This document shows positions 1 through 7,199 of a DNA stretch of 12,082 nt, piece after piece. Position 1 is the first letter of the stretch; each line of letters begins with the position of its first letter. The stretch lies in contig CAYLYM010000120.1 in assembly GCA_964387645.1 (NCBI GenBank), positions 1-12,082 of the forward strand, in the 5' to 3' direction. Below the pieces are notes generated by a model that worked only from the letters and a program-made list of their open reading frames with translations, was not told the DNA's origin and ran no database searches. The translations under genes were made by a program, and so were the position numbers. Source of the stretch: CAYLYM01 sp964387645 (GTDB lineage Bacteria > Calditrichota > Calditrichia > RBG-13-44-9).

Positions 1-610
1 AAGACAAAAGACAAAAGAATTAATAAAAAATACCGAATAAAAAATAAAAAGGAGTGAATTACAGCCACGAAAGTCATGCTATCCACTATTTTATTCCAAA
101 AAGAATGCCTTACAACTTATGAATTATTTTTTTTAATTTATAATTTCATCAGGTATAGCTTTTAATTATTCATAAAAAATCAATTTGCTACTTGAAATAA
201 ATCTTTCCTTAAGAGATTCATAATCGTATAATGTTTACTCTGTCTTTCTGTTTATTCCATCATGGGTAAGTGATTTATTTAAAATATAACAGGATAATTA
301 ATATTTTATTTTAGCCAACAACAGCATACATCTTTTTCGATTCAGAAGTCCTGTCTGAGTTCAGATAGAAAAATCAATCGATAAAATTCAATACGAACGG
401 TGATCAACACATGTCATAAAACAAGTCAGCGAACTAATTGCTCTAATGGCAATCATTCACAGGTGAGAAATGTTTTTATTAGCCAATAAGATTTTGATCA
501 GCTTTTTGATTTTTTTTTACTCTTTAAATAGCAAATAACCACTTCTCTGTCTAATAGACTATTTTTGGTATCTCACTTTTTTATAAGCCGGGAGTACCAC
601 TTCATTACGA
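1..610. other. Gene-free AT-rich region downstream of the PHP gene
   Basis: No open frame with a credible start or family resemblance is visible on either strand. The stretch is strongly AT-rich with poly-A/T runs. It opens with a short AAGACAA tandem (about 2.4 copies at 1-17). Somewhat GC-richer patches lie near 50-100 and 340-470. A small palindrome-like TCTGA/TCAGA pair sits at 354-365. No tRNA, CRISPR or convincing terminator is seen; the region just after the PHP stop codon has no hairpin followed by a T-run on the minus strand. Confidence 0.6.
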
Positions 611-1486
611 TCATGAAATAGAGGTTGAAATTTTATTTTTCTCCCACTTTTTTTTTATTTGAAAATAAATATTATCAGGAATATTCAAATCGCCCACCCC
701 ATAACCCATTTGAATACCGTCTTTATTCTCGCCGTGAAAATCCGAACCGCCAGATATGGCAAAGTCATATTCTTGCGCCAGATGAAGTAGCTTTTGCGAA
801 ATCTCTGCTGGCATTCCCGAATAATAGACTTCAAATCCATCCAGTCCTAATTCTTTTAATGCCAAAATTTTATTGCGTGTCTCCTCAAAAGTGTTGTATC
901 TCATCAAATGTGGATGGGCTAAAATTGCCAGTCCACCAGCTTCCTTGATTAATTTAATGGCATCCCGTTCGCCCAATTTTACCTTATCTATGTAGGCAGG
1001 TCCTCCTTTTTTTAAGTATTTTTCAAATGCTTCCATAATACTGGAAACATAACCTTTCCGTACCATAATTTTGGCTATATGCGGACGTCCGATAGATCCC
1101 TCCCCGGCTTCTTCCAAAAGTTCTTCCATAGTAATTGGCATAGACAATTCGACCAGACGTCGCACGATTTTTTCAGCTCTCAAATTTCTCTGTGTTCTTA
1201 GATAATCGAGAGTGGACTTTAGAGGTTCATCTTCGGGATTTATAAAAAGACCCAGGATATGCATATGCCCATTATTTGGCAATTTGATGTCTACACTAAT
1301 CTCGACACCTGGTACTGTTTCAATTTGATATTTTTTTCCAGCCATTAAAAATTCTGGCAGACCATCAATTGTATCATGATCGGTTAAAGCAATAGCCGTC
1401 AATCCCATCGATTTTGCTTTTTGCACCAATTCAGTTGGCGTCATACTGCCGTCTGAAAACGTGCTATGCATTTGCAAATCTATCAT
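611..1486 (-). CDS. PHP-family phosphoesterase, YciV-like 3',5'-nucleoside bisphosphate phosphatase
   Basis: Cytosolic metal-dependent phosphatase of 291 aa, close to E. coli YciV (about 293 aa), whose family removes the 3'-phosphate of 3',5'-bisphosphates such as pAp. Visible PHP metal-ligand motifs: DLQMHSTFSDG (residues 3-13, with H7 and D12), LTDHDT (34-39, H37), PGVEIS (59-64, E62), HMHILGL (74-80), AHPH (190-193) and GSDFHG (247-252, D249 and H251). The helical insertion typical of YciV homologues spans about 95-165, with GRPHIAKIMV at 133-142. The start ATG has AAGG seven bases upstream (minus strand). An oddity is Gln5 where the family normally has the first His of the HxH pair. The gene lies 57 bp downstream of cysC on the same strand, so co-transcription is likely and a role in clearing pAp left after PAPS use is plausible (inference). 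Other PHP phosphoesterase specificities cannot be excluded. Confidence 0.85.
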   Translation of the reverse strand: MIDLQMHSTFSDGSMTPTELVQKAKSMGLTAIALTDHDTIDGLPEFLMAGKKYQIETVPGVEISVDIKLPNNGHMHILGLFINPEDEPLKSTLDYLRTQRNLRAEKIVRRLVELSMPITMEELLEEAGEGSIGRPHIAKIMVRKGYVSSIMEAFEKYLKKGGPAYIDKVKLGERDAIKLIKEAGGLAILAHPHLMRYNTFEETRNKILALKELGLDGFEVYYSGMPAEISQKLLHLAQEYDFAISGGSDFHGENKDGIQMGYGVGDLNIPDNIYFQIKKKWEKNKISTSIS

Positions 1487-1515
1487 AATTCAACCTTTAC
1501 TTAAAACTATTTATT

Positions 1516-1541
1516 TTAAAGCAAAATGTTAAAGCAAAATG
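1516..1541. repeat. Perfect 13-bp tandem duplication between cysC and the PHP gene
   Basis: Two exact adjacent copies of TTAAAGCAAAATG (1516-1528 and 1529-1541) lie in the 57-bp intercistronic gap, just beyond the cysC stop codon. It is probably a slippage or recent duplication product with no evident function. Confidence 0.9.
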
Positions 1542-1543
1542 TT

Positions 1544-2158
1544 TTAATTTTTCCACAAATAGCCTTTTTTCTCCAGGTAATCAACCACTTTTTTAGCATT
1601 TTTCCTGACATCCGTTTCTTTGCTGGTGTTAATCACCAACTCGGGATTTAACGGTGGTTCATAAGGCGCTGAAATACCAGTAAACTCTTTAATTTCTCCA
1701 GCCCTGGCTTTTTTATACAAACCTTTAGGATCTCTTTTCTCACAGGTTTCCAGATCTGCTTCTACATAAATCTCTACAAAATCGCCATCATCCATGATTT
1801 GCCTCACCCGATCCCGATCTTTCCGATAGGGGGAAATAAACGCCGTCATTACTACTAATCCGGCATCCACAAAAAGCTTCGATACTTCACCAATTCTTCG
1901 AATATTTTCATTACGATCTTCAGGCGAGAAACCCAGATCACTATTGAGGCCATGCCGGATATTATCTCCATCTAAAACATAGGTATGGACACCTTGCTCA
2001 TAAAGCAAATTCTGTACTTCCTGAGCAATACTGGATTTTCCACTTCCAGAAAGACCTGTAAACCATAAACACACACCGCGATGTCCATTTAATCTCTCCC
2101 GATCTTCTTTGGTGATATCACCTTCGTGCCAGAAAATATTTTTACTTTTCGGTACCAT
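1544..2158 (-). CDS. cysC: Adenylylsulfate kinase (APS kinase)
   Basis: Phosphorylates adenosine 5'-phosphosulfate at the 3'-OH with ATP to give PAPS, the donor for sulfation and for PAPS-reductase assimilation; cytosolic. The 204-aa length is normal for a stand-alone CysC. Family signatures are complete: Walker A GLSGSGKS (35-42), DGDNIRHGLN (63-72), LGFSPEDRNENIRRIGEV (75-92), FISPYRKDRDRVR (107-119, containing the Ser that is phosphorylated in this family), DPKGLYKKARAGEIKEFTG (143-161) and SAPYEPPLNPE (163-173). The start ATG has an AAGG about 10 bases upstream. No ATP sulfurylase (cysN/cysD or sat) is present, so APS must come from elsewhere. The PHP phosphatase follows 57 bp downstream, and a UpxY-type antiterminator gene lies 456 bp upstream. 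The lack of a fused sulfurylase domain and the nearby sugar epimerase make a sulfation role possible, but assimilation fits equally well. Confidence 0.96.
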   Translation of the reverse strand: MVPKSKNIFWHEGDITKEDRERLNGHRGVCLWFTGLSGSGKSSIAQEVQNLLYEQGVHTYVLDGDNIRHGLNSDLGFSPEDRNENIRRIGEVSKLFVDAGLVVMTAFISPYRKDRDRVRQIMDDGDFVEIYVEADLETCEKRDPKGLYKKARAGEIKEFTGISAPYEPPLNPELVINTSKETDVRKNAKKVVDYLEKKGYLWKN

Positions 2159-2614
2159 AAATAATTTTCCTTTTTAACTCAGTTTCTTTTATCAAACAAA
2201 CCACATACCCAAATTTAAACAGTAAAAAAATCCAGTTTTAATGAGAATTTGATTTTCTATAAAAATTTTTTTATACAGCTCCGCTACGCCAATCACAGTA
2301 TGAGCTACTATTTTGCAGTAGGCTGTTTATCAAAAAATAAATATTTTAAATTCTCACTGCCTCCAAATGATAAGCCATCTATTTATGAGAAAAACTATTA
2401 TTAAAATATAATCTAATAATTCAATCCTAACCACATTATTTGATGGCTCACCATTTTTTTACCTGAGACAGTATTAAAATAAATTACATTTTAAACAGCT
2501 ATTAAAAAATTTAAAATGTTCTATTACTCGAAAATTTTATCCAAAAAAGAAAGTTAATTTCGAGAATTGGGAACAATTTTTTTATTTCATTATGTAATTA
2601 AATCAAATGAATTT
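2159..2614. other. 456-bp intergenic region between the NusG-like gene and cysC
   Basis: No gene is visible. The region holds a long imperfect inverted repeat (2342-2481, listed separately). It also has a GC-richer patch at about 2278-2330 with its own small hairpin: AGC-TACT pairs with AGTA-GGCT around a 7-nt loop near 2304-2325, with one bulged G. Neither hairpin is followed by a clear T-run on the minus strand, so neither is a textbook terminator. No confident promoter could be assigned for cysC. Confidence 0.5.
2342..2481 (-). repeat. Long imperfect inverted repeat, possible structured RNA in the cysC leader
   Basis: Nested complementary arms are seen. The inner arms 2365-2379 and 2442-2456 match at 13 of 15 positions. 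The middle arms 2356-2363 and 2465-2472 match at 7 of 8. The outer arms 2342-2349 (TATTTTAA) and 2474-2481 (TTAAAATA) match perfectly. All three imperfections read as A-C or C-A on the plus strand, and so would be U-G or G-U wobbles in a minus-strand RNA, the strand on which cysC and the upstream gene are transcribed. The 62-nt apical part contains a further ATTATT/AATAAT pair. It could be a cis-regulatory leader, a processed RNA or a small inverted-repeat element. It resembles no riboswitch I recognise. Confidence 0.5.
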
Positions 2615-3142
2615 CTACACTCGTTCAGGAACCTCTTCAATCTTTCGAATCAATTCTTTTTCAACAACAAATGAAGCAGATTGATAGATACCATCTATAT
2701 TGATGACAACCCGGGTCTCCCCGCGTAATTCCCGTAAACGTCCCCGGATTCCTTTGAATGGTCCATGGATAACCTCTACCAAATCGCCTTCTCTTAGATA
2801 ATTTTCTAATCTTAATGTTTCAGGTCTTTGAATAACCTGTTTAAGTTGCTCGATTTGCCAATCTGGAATGGCAGCCGGTTTGCCACCAAAACTCACCATG
2901 CGCACCACGCCATGTGTTTGCAAAGCAGTGTATCTATCTTTAAGATGAATTCGCACAAACACATAACTACTAAATAATGGCATCATTATTCTTTTCTTTC
3001 GGTCTTTCCACTGCCGTACCTGCTCAATCAATGGGAGAAAAGAAGTAACCCCTTTTTCAACCAATTGATCATAAACTTTTTTTTCATGACGCGGTCTAGT
3101 GTATAAAGCATACCAATGCAGATTTGTAATTTCTGTAGTCAT
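2615..3142 (-). CDS. UpxY/RfaH-type NusG paralogue (transcription antiterminator)
   Basis: A 175-aa specialised NusG homologue. Such proteins bind RNA polymerase through the NGN domain and promote read-through of long, often polysaccharide-synthesis, operons. The NGN domain covers about 8-105 (HWYALYTRPRHEKKV at 9-23, PLFSSYVFVRI at 55-65, and the VVRMVSFGGKPAAIPD segment). The KOW domain lies at about 117-151 (REGDLVEVIHGPFKGIRG). Its length and lack of the usual secE-nusG-rplK context argue against housekeeping NusG. The start ATG is preceded at short spacing by AAAAAGGT. Next downstream is cysC (456 bp away). On its upstream side is the 100-N assembly gap, so its true upstream neighbour is not certain. 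Surface polysaccharide control is likely by family and by the nearby sugar epimerase, but the target operon is not visible. Confidence 0.88.
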   Translation of the reverse strand: MTTEITNLHWYALYTRPRHEKKVYDQLVEKGVTSFLPLIEQVRQWKDRKKRIMMPLFSSYVFVRIHLKDRYTALQTHGVVRMVSFGGKPAAIPDWQIEQLKQVIQRPETLRLENYLREGDLVEVIHGPFKGIRGRLRELRGETRVVINIDGIYQSASFVVEKELIRKIEEVPERV

Positions 3143-3707
3143 ATTACCTTTTTTATTTAGCTATATTTCTTTAACTTAATTTAAAAACTAACAAACCACA
3201 GTCACATTTTTCTATAATAAAAATTCTCATAAATATGATACTCATTTAAATCAAAAATTGGCATGGTTAGAGCAATAATTCGTTTCGTATTAAAACNNNN
3301 NNNNNNNNNNNNNNNNNNNNNNNNNNNNNNNNNNNNNNNNNNNNNNNNNNNNNNNNNNNNNNNNNNNNNNNNNNNNNNNNNNNNNNNNNNNNNNNNATCC
3401 TGTGAGAAATTTCTTTGGAAATGAAAAGTAAAAAGGATTGATAGATAGATATTTAAAAGAATTCCCAAATGATTTTATTGATATATTACTTAAAGAATTT
3501 TTCATATAATATTTCATAAGTACCTCAAAGCCACCTCAGGATAAGACCCACTTACAGCCACCTACTTATATTAAGCTAAAATTTCCTTTACAGCCGTTCA
3601 GATTTACTGGAAAAGACACTGCTGGTCAAAACATATCACATTTTTAATAGATCAAATTTCTAAAACTTGAGTATATAATATAAAAAAATTATAAGGTAAA
3701 TTGCCAA
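3143..3707. other. Intergenic region interrupted by an assembly gap
   Basis: The known bases on both sides of the N-run are AT-rich and show no convincing gene. Short minus-strand frames enter the Ns but have no family resemblance or ribosome site. At 3525-3640 a GC-richer patch carries two copies of AGCCACCT (3529-3536 and 3556-3563, 27 bp apart). A TTACAGCCAC at 3552-3561 also occurs once near the left end of the window (59-68). No terminator for the epimerase gene is evident. The N block means a gene or operon fragment may be missing here. Confidence 0.6.
3297..3396. other. Assembly gap of exactly 100 Ns
   Basis: One hundred consecutive N characters, the conventional placeholder for a scaffold gap of unknown length. 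Gene adjacency across this point is not proven. Confidence 0.97.
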
Positions 3708-4643
3708 CTAATTTTCATTCTCTTTATACCACTGAATAGTTTTTTCTAATCCCTCTGTAAACAATACTTTAGGATTATACCCAAGATATTTTCTAATCCG
3801 TTCAATATCAGCAAAAGAATGCTTTACATCTCCTGGTCGGGGATCAGTGTAAACAGGTTGAATATCTGTTCCCACAATTTCATTTATTTTTCGAACCAGT
3901 AAATTAAGATCAATACGCTCATGACAGGCGCAATTAAAAACCATGCCAGGCGGTACATCAACTTCCGTAGCAAGAATATTTGCTTCTATTACATTTTCTA
4001 CATAAGTAAAATCACGGGATTGACACCCATCGCCATAAATAACAGGTCGCTTACCAGAAAGTATAGCTCGAATGAATTTTGGAATGACCGCTGAATATTG
4101 AGAAGTAGGATCCTGCCTGGGACCAAAGACATTGAAATAGCGAAGAGAAATCGTGTGTAACCCATATATGTTAGAAAAGATTTGCATATATTTTTCACCT
4201 GCTAATTTACTTACTGCATAAGGCGATAACGGATTAGGTGCCATATCTTCATGTTTTGGTAGTTTCTCACTATCCCCATAAATGGAGGAGGAGGAAGCAA
4301 AAACCACTCTTTTAACCTTAGCATCTTTTGCAGCGTTCAAAACATTGAGTGTTCCCGTCACATTAACCTCATTGGAAGTAATGGGATCTTTTATTGAACG
4401 GGGTACAGAAGGCAAAGCTCCTTGATGTAAAATAAAATCTACACCATCCACTGCTTCTCGCACAATGTGGTAACTGCGTAAATCTCCTTCGATTAGTTCA
4501 ATCCGGTCCATCACTGGTGCCAGATTGGTTCGTCTGCCCGTGGCAAAATTGTCCAGTACTCTTACACTGTGATTTCGCTTTAATAACGCCATAACCAGGT
4601 TTGAGCCAATAAAACCTGCACCACCTGTAACTAAATATAACAT
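3708..4643 (-). CDS. NAD-dependent UDP-sugar 4-epimerase, WbpP-like (extended SDR)
   Basis: A 311-aa extended short-chain dehydrogenase acting on nucleotide sugars in the cytosol. The Rossmann motif is TGGAGFIG (6-13), D31 of VLDNFATG is placed to bind the NAD ribose, the catalytic region is SSSSIYG (117-123), and the Y142xxxK146 pair lies in SPYAVSKLAGEKY. Substrate-region motifs are LRYFNVFGPRQDP (167-179), GDGCQSRDFTYVEN (204-217) and the late RPGDVKHSFADI (269-280). The segments LDNFATG and SVPRSIKDPITSN (79-91) closely recall WbpP/TviC-type UDP-GlcNAc 4-epimerases. UDP-Glc/UDP-GlcNAc 4-epimerase is thus the best guess, although this superfamily also holds decarboxylases and dehydratases. 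The start is well supported: AGGAGAG lies 5-6 bases before the ATG. Two TATAAT-like boxes lie upstream (minus strand, 4716-4721 and 4700-4705). A role in making precursors for surface polysaccharide is likely. The gene stands alone between long gaps, and the UpxY-like gene downstream is separated from it by the N block. Confidence 0.87.
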   Translation of the reverse strand: MLYLVTGGAGFIGSNLVMALLKRNHSVRVLDNFATGRRTNLAPVMDRIELIEGDLRSYHIVREAVDGVDFILHQGALPSVPRSIKDPITSNEVNVTGTLNVLNAAKDAKVKRVVFASSSSIYGDSEKLPKHEDMAPNPLSPYAVSKLAGEKYMQIFSNIYGLHTISLRYFNVFGPRQDPTSQYSAVIPKFIRAILSGKRPVIYGDGCQSRDFTYVENVIEANILATEVDVPPGMVFNCACHERIDLNLLVRKINEIVGTDIQPVYTDPRPGDVKHSFADIERIRKYLGYNPKVLFTEGLEKTIQWYKENEN

Positions 4644-4796
4644 AGATCTCTCCTAAAACTTAAATCTTACTTAAATTAAGGCACAAAATTTAGAGTGTTA
4701 TTATAGATGCTCTGTATTATATATCACATTTAGAATGTAATAAATTTAATCAAACGTCATAAATAAAAAAACGAAAATTTTAATCCCAATTCTATA

Positions 4797-4883
4797 CTCT
4801 CGCAAGGACACCAAATCGCAAAGATTTGTCATTTAAATATTTAGTCAAAATAAAAACAACTCTGCGCCTCCGCTGTTTGTCCT
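4797..4883. repeat. Probable dispersed intergenic repeat of the 'CGCAAAG' type
   Basis: The left part (CGCAAGGACACCAAATCGC, from 4801) and right part (CTCTGCGCCTCCGCTGTT, 4860-4877) look like degraded versions of a non-coding motif, roughly 'CGCAAAGACGCCAAGACGC ... CTTTGCGTCTCCGCGGTT', that I recall from intergenic DNA of many bacterial and metagenomic genomes. Inside is a perfect hairpin CAAATC-GCAAA-GATTTG (4812-4828). Its GC content is above that of the flanks. Identification is from memory, not from a search. Confidence 0.4.
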
Positions 4884-5190
4884 GAAAAGAGATCACTATG
4901 TGATGAATAAATGGGGATTAGAAATAATTCGCATATTTTGTGATCAACTGCAAAATATGGATTTAATTTCCTTTATGAAGAAGGATATTTTAGAAGCAAC
5001 TTGTAGATACTACATAAAGATATTCACCGGTTTTAAGAAAATAAAAAAGAAATGTAAAAGAAAAACAGAAGACAAAAACGATAAGACATAAAAGAAGAGG
5101 GTTTTCTTTAGATTTACTAATTACCCGAAGAGGATTCGCAGATTAATACTAAATTGTAAAACAAATTTTAATTTGTGAGCTTGTTTAAAA

Positions 5191-5301
5191 TAGAATCCGA
5201 GGAGATCCATACAATCAGTGGCGGAAGTTCTTCCTTCCGATCAGTCAGGATCCAGCGCAAGGCACCTCCTTCTGTGGAAATGACAAGTGCGGAATTTCGG
5301 A
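5191..5301. repeat. GC-rich island with nested hairpins, possible dispersed repeat or structured RNA
   Basis: About 51% GC over 110 bases, against clearly AT-rich flanks. It has a perfect hairpin CGGAAG-TTCTTC-CTTCCG (5222-5239), an outer TCCGA (5196-5200) to TCGGA (5297-5301) pair, an AGGAG/CTCCT pair enclosing the centre, and two ATCAGT copies. The ends resemble common intergenic repeats containing 'GGAGATCC ... GGAATGACAAG'. No reading frame across it looks like protein. Confidence 0.4.
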
Positions 5302-5510
5302 GTAAAGAAAATATTTATGTTTTAAAAATTTCTTAAATCCAAGAAATCCATATTAATTTTGTTAAATTCCATTGATGACAAGCAAGGTTAACCAGGTCAA
5401 TATATTTGTGCAGAATCTTCTAATGATAAAATAAAAAACCTTCTCTCTTACTTCAGGCAACTTCAATAAAACTCAAATTAACTGAATATATTGAATAAAA
5501 CCGATACAAC

Positions 5511-7199
5511 TTAGTTCTTATCTTCAATCAAAAATTCTTTTTCCGTTGGTAGATTTAAGGGAGAAGATTCATCCTCCTTGTCGTTATTTTCGCTTTTTGC
5601 TTTTTTAGGCGGACGACCTCTTCTTTTTTTTGTAGGGGTTGCTTCCGCTTCGGTAGATTGTTGTGTTGTTTTTGTCTCTTTACCAGCTTGTGGTTTCTTA
5701 CGAGGACGTCCGCGGCGACGTTTAGGTGCTTCTTCTGTGACATCTTTTTCAATAATTCCTGATTGTCCATTTTGAGGCACAGGTTCCGTTGAAGCACTTT
5801 CAGTTTCTTCAGGTTTTTCACTTGTTTCTCCTGAATTTACAGCTTCTTTCTGCTCTTCATCAACTTTTTTCTTTGGTGGACGTCCTCTACGCCGTTTGGT
5901 CGTTTTTTGTTCGGTAGATTCGCTTCCAGTAGTATCAATTGAATTAGTTTGCGGTGCCATTGTTTCTTGAATATTCTTTTGTCTGGCACGTGTTTCACGA
6001 ATTTTTCTCAATATTTCTTCCACTTTTGTGGATAGTTTTTGTGGTTTAATATTTCTTTCTTCCTGTTCATTTTTCTCTTCTTCTTCCTCATCAAATTGCT
6101 CTACTGGTTTTAACGAAGCCAAATCAATTTTGTCTGGATATAATTCAATTTTATTTTCTGTGACATTGAAGTGGTTCATTACCATTGCCCAATTATCCAG
6201 TTCTTCTTTAAAAAAGCTCATTTTAGCTCTGGACGGATTGAAATGAGAAGGAATCTCATTTTTGAAAGCTCGTTGAGTCAGTTCAAAAACCTGCGAAAAT
6301 CCCAGGTAACGAGCAGCCTGCACCGGTGTTAAGGGGGTCTTAGGACCAACATATATCCTGAAATTAAACTCTTTAGCTAACCATTCTTTGACCCAATCAG
6401 GATTTTCTTTATATAATTCTTCCAGTCGTTTTATAAAATTCTTATCATTACGAGCATATTCAATTTGTGCTAACCCTATTTTTGCTTCCTTTTCATCAGG
6501 ATATTTTTCCAAAATATCATTATAGATTTTCTCAGATTTTTCGAAGAGTTTTCCCTTTCGATATGATTTTGCCAGATCAAGCAATGAATCAAGCGATCCA
6601 TCCACCTCTGCATATTTTTCGTAATAATACATAGCTTCATCGTATTTTCGAATCTTTTTTAGCGAACGAGCTAATAACTTATAGCCCAATCCAAAATCCG
6701 GTTTTATTTTAATAAGTTGCCGCAGAGGTTCAACTGCTCTTTGAAAATCCTCTTTCTCGTAATATTTACGCGCCCAGTTTAAAACTACATAAAATTGAAT
6801 GATATGTGGTAAAAAGGAAATATCCTGATTTTCATTATATACATCCATGTGCGTAGTAAAAATCATTTTGGATTGACCCTTTTTGCGCCTGGGATTATTC
6901 AACTCCATTAAAATCCTTTTAAAATAGTTGTAAAGCTTTTGTCTGAGGAATGTCTCATTGGACAACTCAATTTCAACTTCTCCGTCTCCTCTACTGTTTT
7001 TTACTTTCTGCACACAGGTCACTTTAATTTTTCCAATATATTCTTCTACCATTTCAGGAGGTTGTGTGATAGATAATTCGAATATGTGGTTCTTTTCTTC
7101 ATCTTCCATCACATAATAACTCAAGATATTTAAGCGTTGAGACTCCAGGTCCCACCTTTTAATATCTAAAGCAATTAATGTAACATCAATTCTTTCCAT
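5511..7199 (-). CDS. TPR / excisionase-type HTH / triple AT-hook DNA-binding protein
   Basis: I do not recognise this protein as a named family. It is 562 aa if started at the ATG at 7199, which I prefer because GGAGAG sits 4-5 bases before it. The frame also opens 5 codons upstream (ATG at 7214), with only a weak purine run. From the N-terminus: an unassigned alpha/beta domain (about 1-130); about three TPR-like helix pairs (136-270, e.g. YYEKEDFQRAVEPL and KIRKYDEAMYYYEKY); an excisionase/MerR-type HTH (290-338, LTPVQAARYLGFS ... FFKEELDNWA); an acidic patch (368-381); a charged helix (386-416); then a disordered tail. The tail carries three AT-hooks with cores RGRP at 438-441, 496-499 and 527-530, each flanked by Lys/Arg and joined by acidic, Ser/Thr-rich linkers. 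AT-hooks bind the minor groove of AT-rich DNA (known from HMGA proteins and Myxococcus CarD), so a nucleoid-associated or regulatory role is inferred. No signal peptide or membrane segment is seen. The DUF4438 gene ends 235 bp upstream. Confidence 0.85.
   Translation of the reverse strand: MERIDVTLIALDIKRWDLESQRLNILSYYVMEDEEKNHIFELSITQPPEMVEEYIGKIKVTCVQKVKNSRGDGEVEIELSNETFLRQKLYNYFKRILMELNNPRRKKGQSKMIFTTHMDVYNENQDISFLPHIIQFYVVLNWARKYYEKEDFQRAVEPLRQLIKIKPDFGLGYKLLARSLKKIRKYDEAMYYYEKYAEVDGSLDSLLDLAKSYRKGKLFEKSEKIYNDILEKYPDEKEAKIGLAQIEYARNDKNFIKRLEELYKENPDWVKEWLAKEFNFRIYVGPKTPLTPVQAARYLGFSQVFELTQRAFKNEIPSHFNPSRAKMSFFKEELDNWAMVMNHFNVTENKIELYPDKIDLASLKPVEQFDEEEEEKNEQEERNIKPQKLSTKVEEILRKIRETRARQKNIQETMAPQTNSIDTTGSESTEQKTTKRRRGRPPKKKVDEEQKEAVNSGETSEKPEETESASTEPVPQNGQSGIIEKDVTEEAPKRRRGRPRKKPQAGKETKTTQQSTEAEATPTKKRRGRPPKKAKSENNDKEDESSPLNLPTEKEFLIEDKN

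Larger units (their letters stand above)
4644..5510. other. 867-bp intergenic region with repeat-like islands
   Basis: No confident gene. Near the epimerase start are two TATAAT boxes on the minus strand (4716-4721 and 4700-4705) without strong -35 partners. Farther out are a CGCAAAG-type repeat-like segment (4797-4883) and a GC-rich structured island (5191-5301), both listed separately. Between them is a 63-codon plus-strand frame (4900-5091) that I do not accept as a gene. A small perfect hairpin ACAAAT-TTTA-ATTTGT lies at 5161-5176. Just past the end of the AT-hook gene, TTCAATA (5462-5468) is complementary to TATTGAA (5489-5495), but no T-run follows, so it is at best a weak terminator. 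Confidence 0.5.

Noticed and set aside
3202..3517. Two minus-strand frames running through the N block
   Set aside because: Their length depends on the Ns being open; the readable ends are low-complexity Phe/Ile/Asn/Lys-rich translations of AT-rich DNA without ribosome sites.
3699..3720. TTGGCA on the minus strand near 3703 as another sigma-54 -24 box
   Set aside because: It has no GC at the required ten-base spacing, and it spans the 3' end of the epimerase gene.
4900..5091. Plus-strand frame of 63 codons starting with GTG/ATG near 4900
   Set aside because: It would be the only plus-strand gene, has no clear ribosome site, a Lys-rich low-complexity end and no recognisable family, and lies directly beside repeat-like sequence. 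Chance in AT-rich DNA is more likely.
5578..6246. Plus-strand frames opposite the AT-hook gene
   Set aside because: They are antisense shadows of the repetitive Lys/Arg/Glu codons of the real gene.
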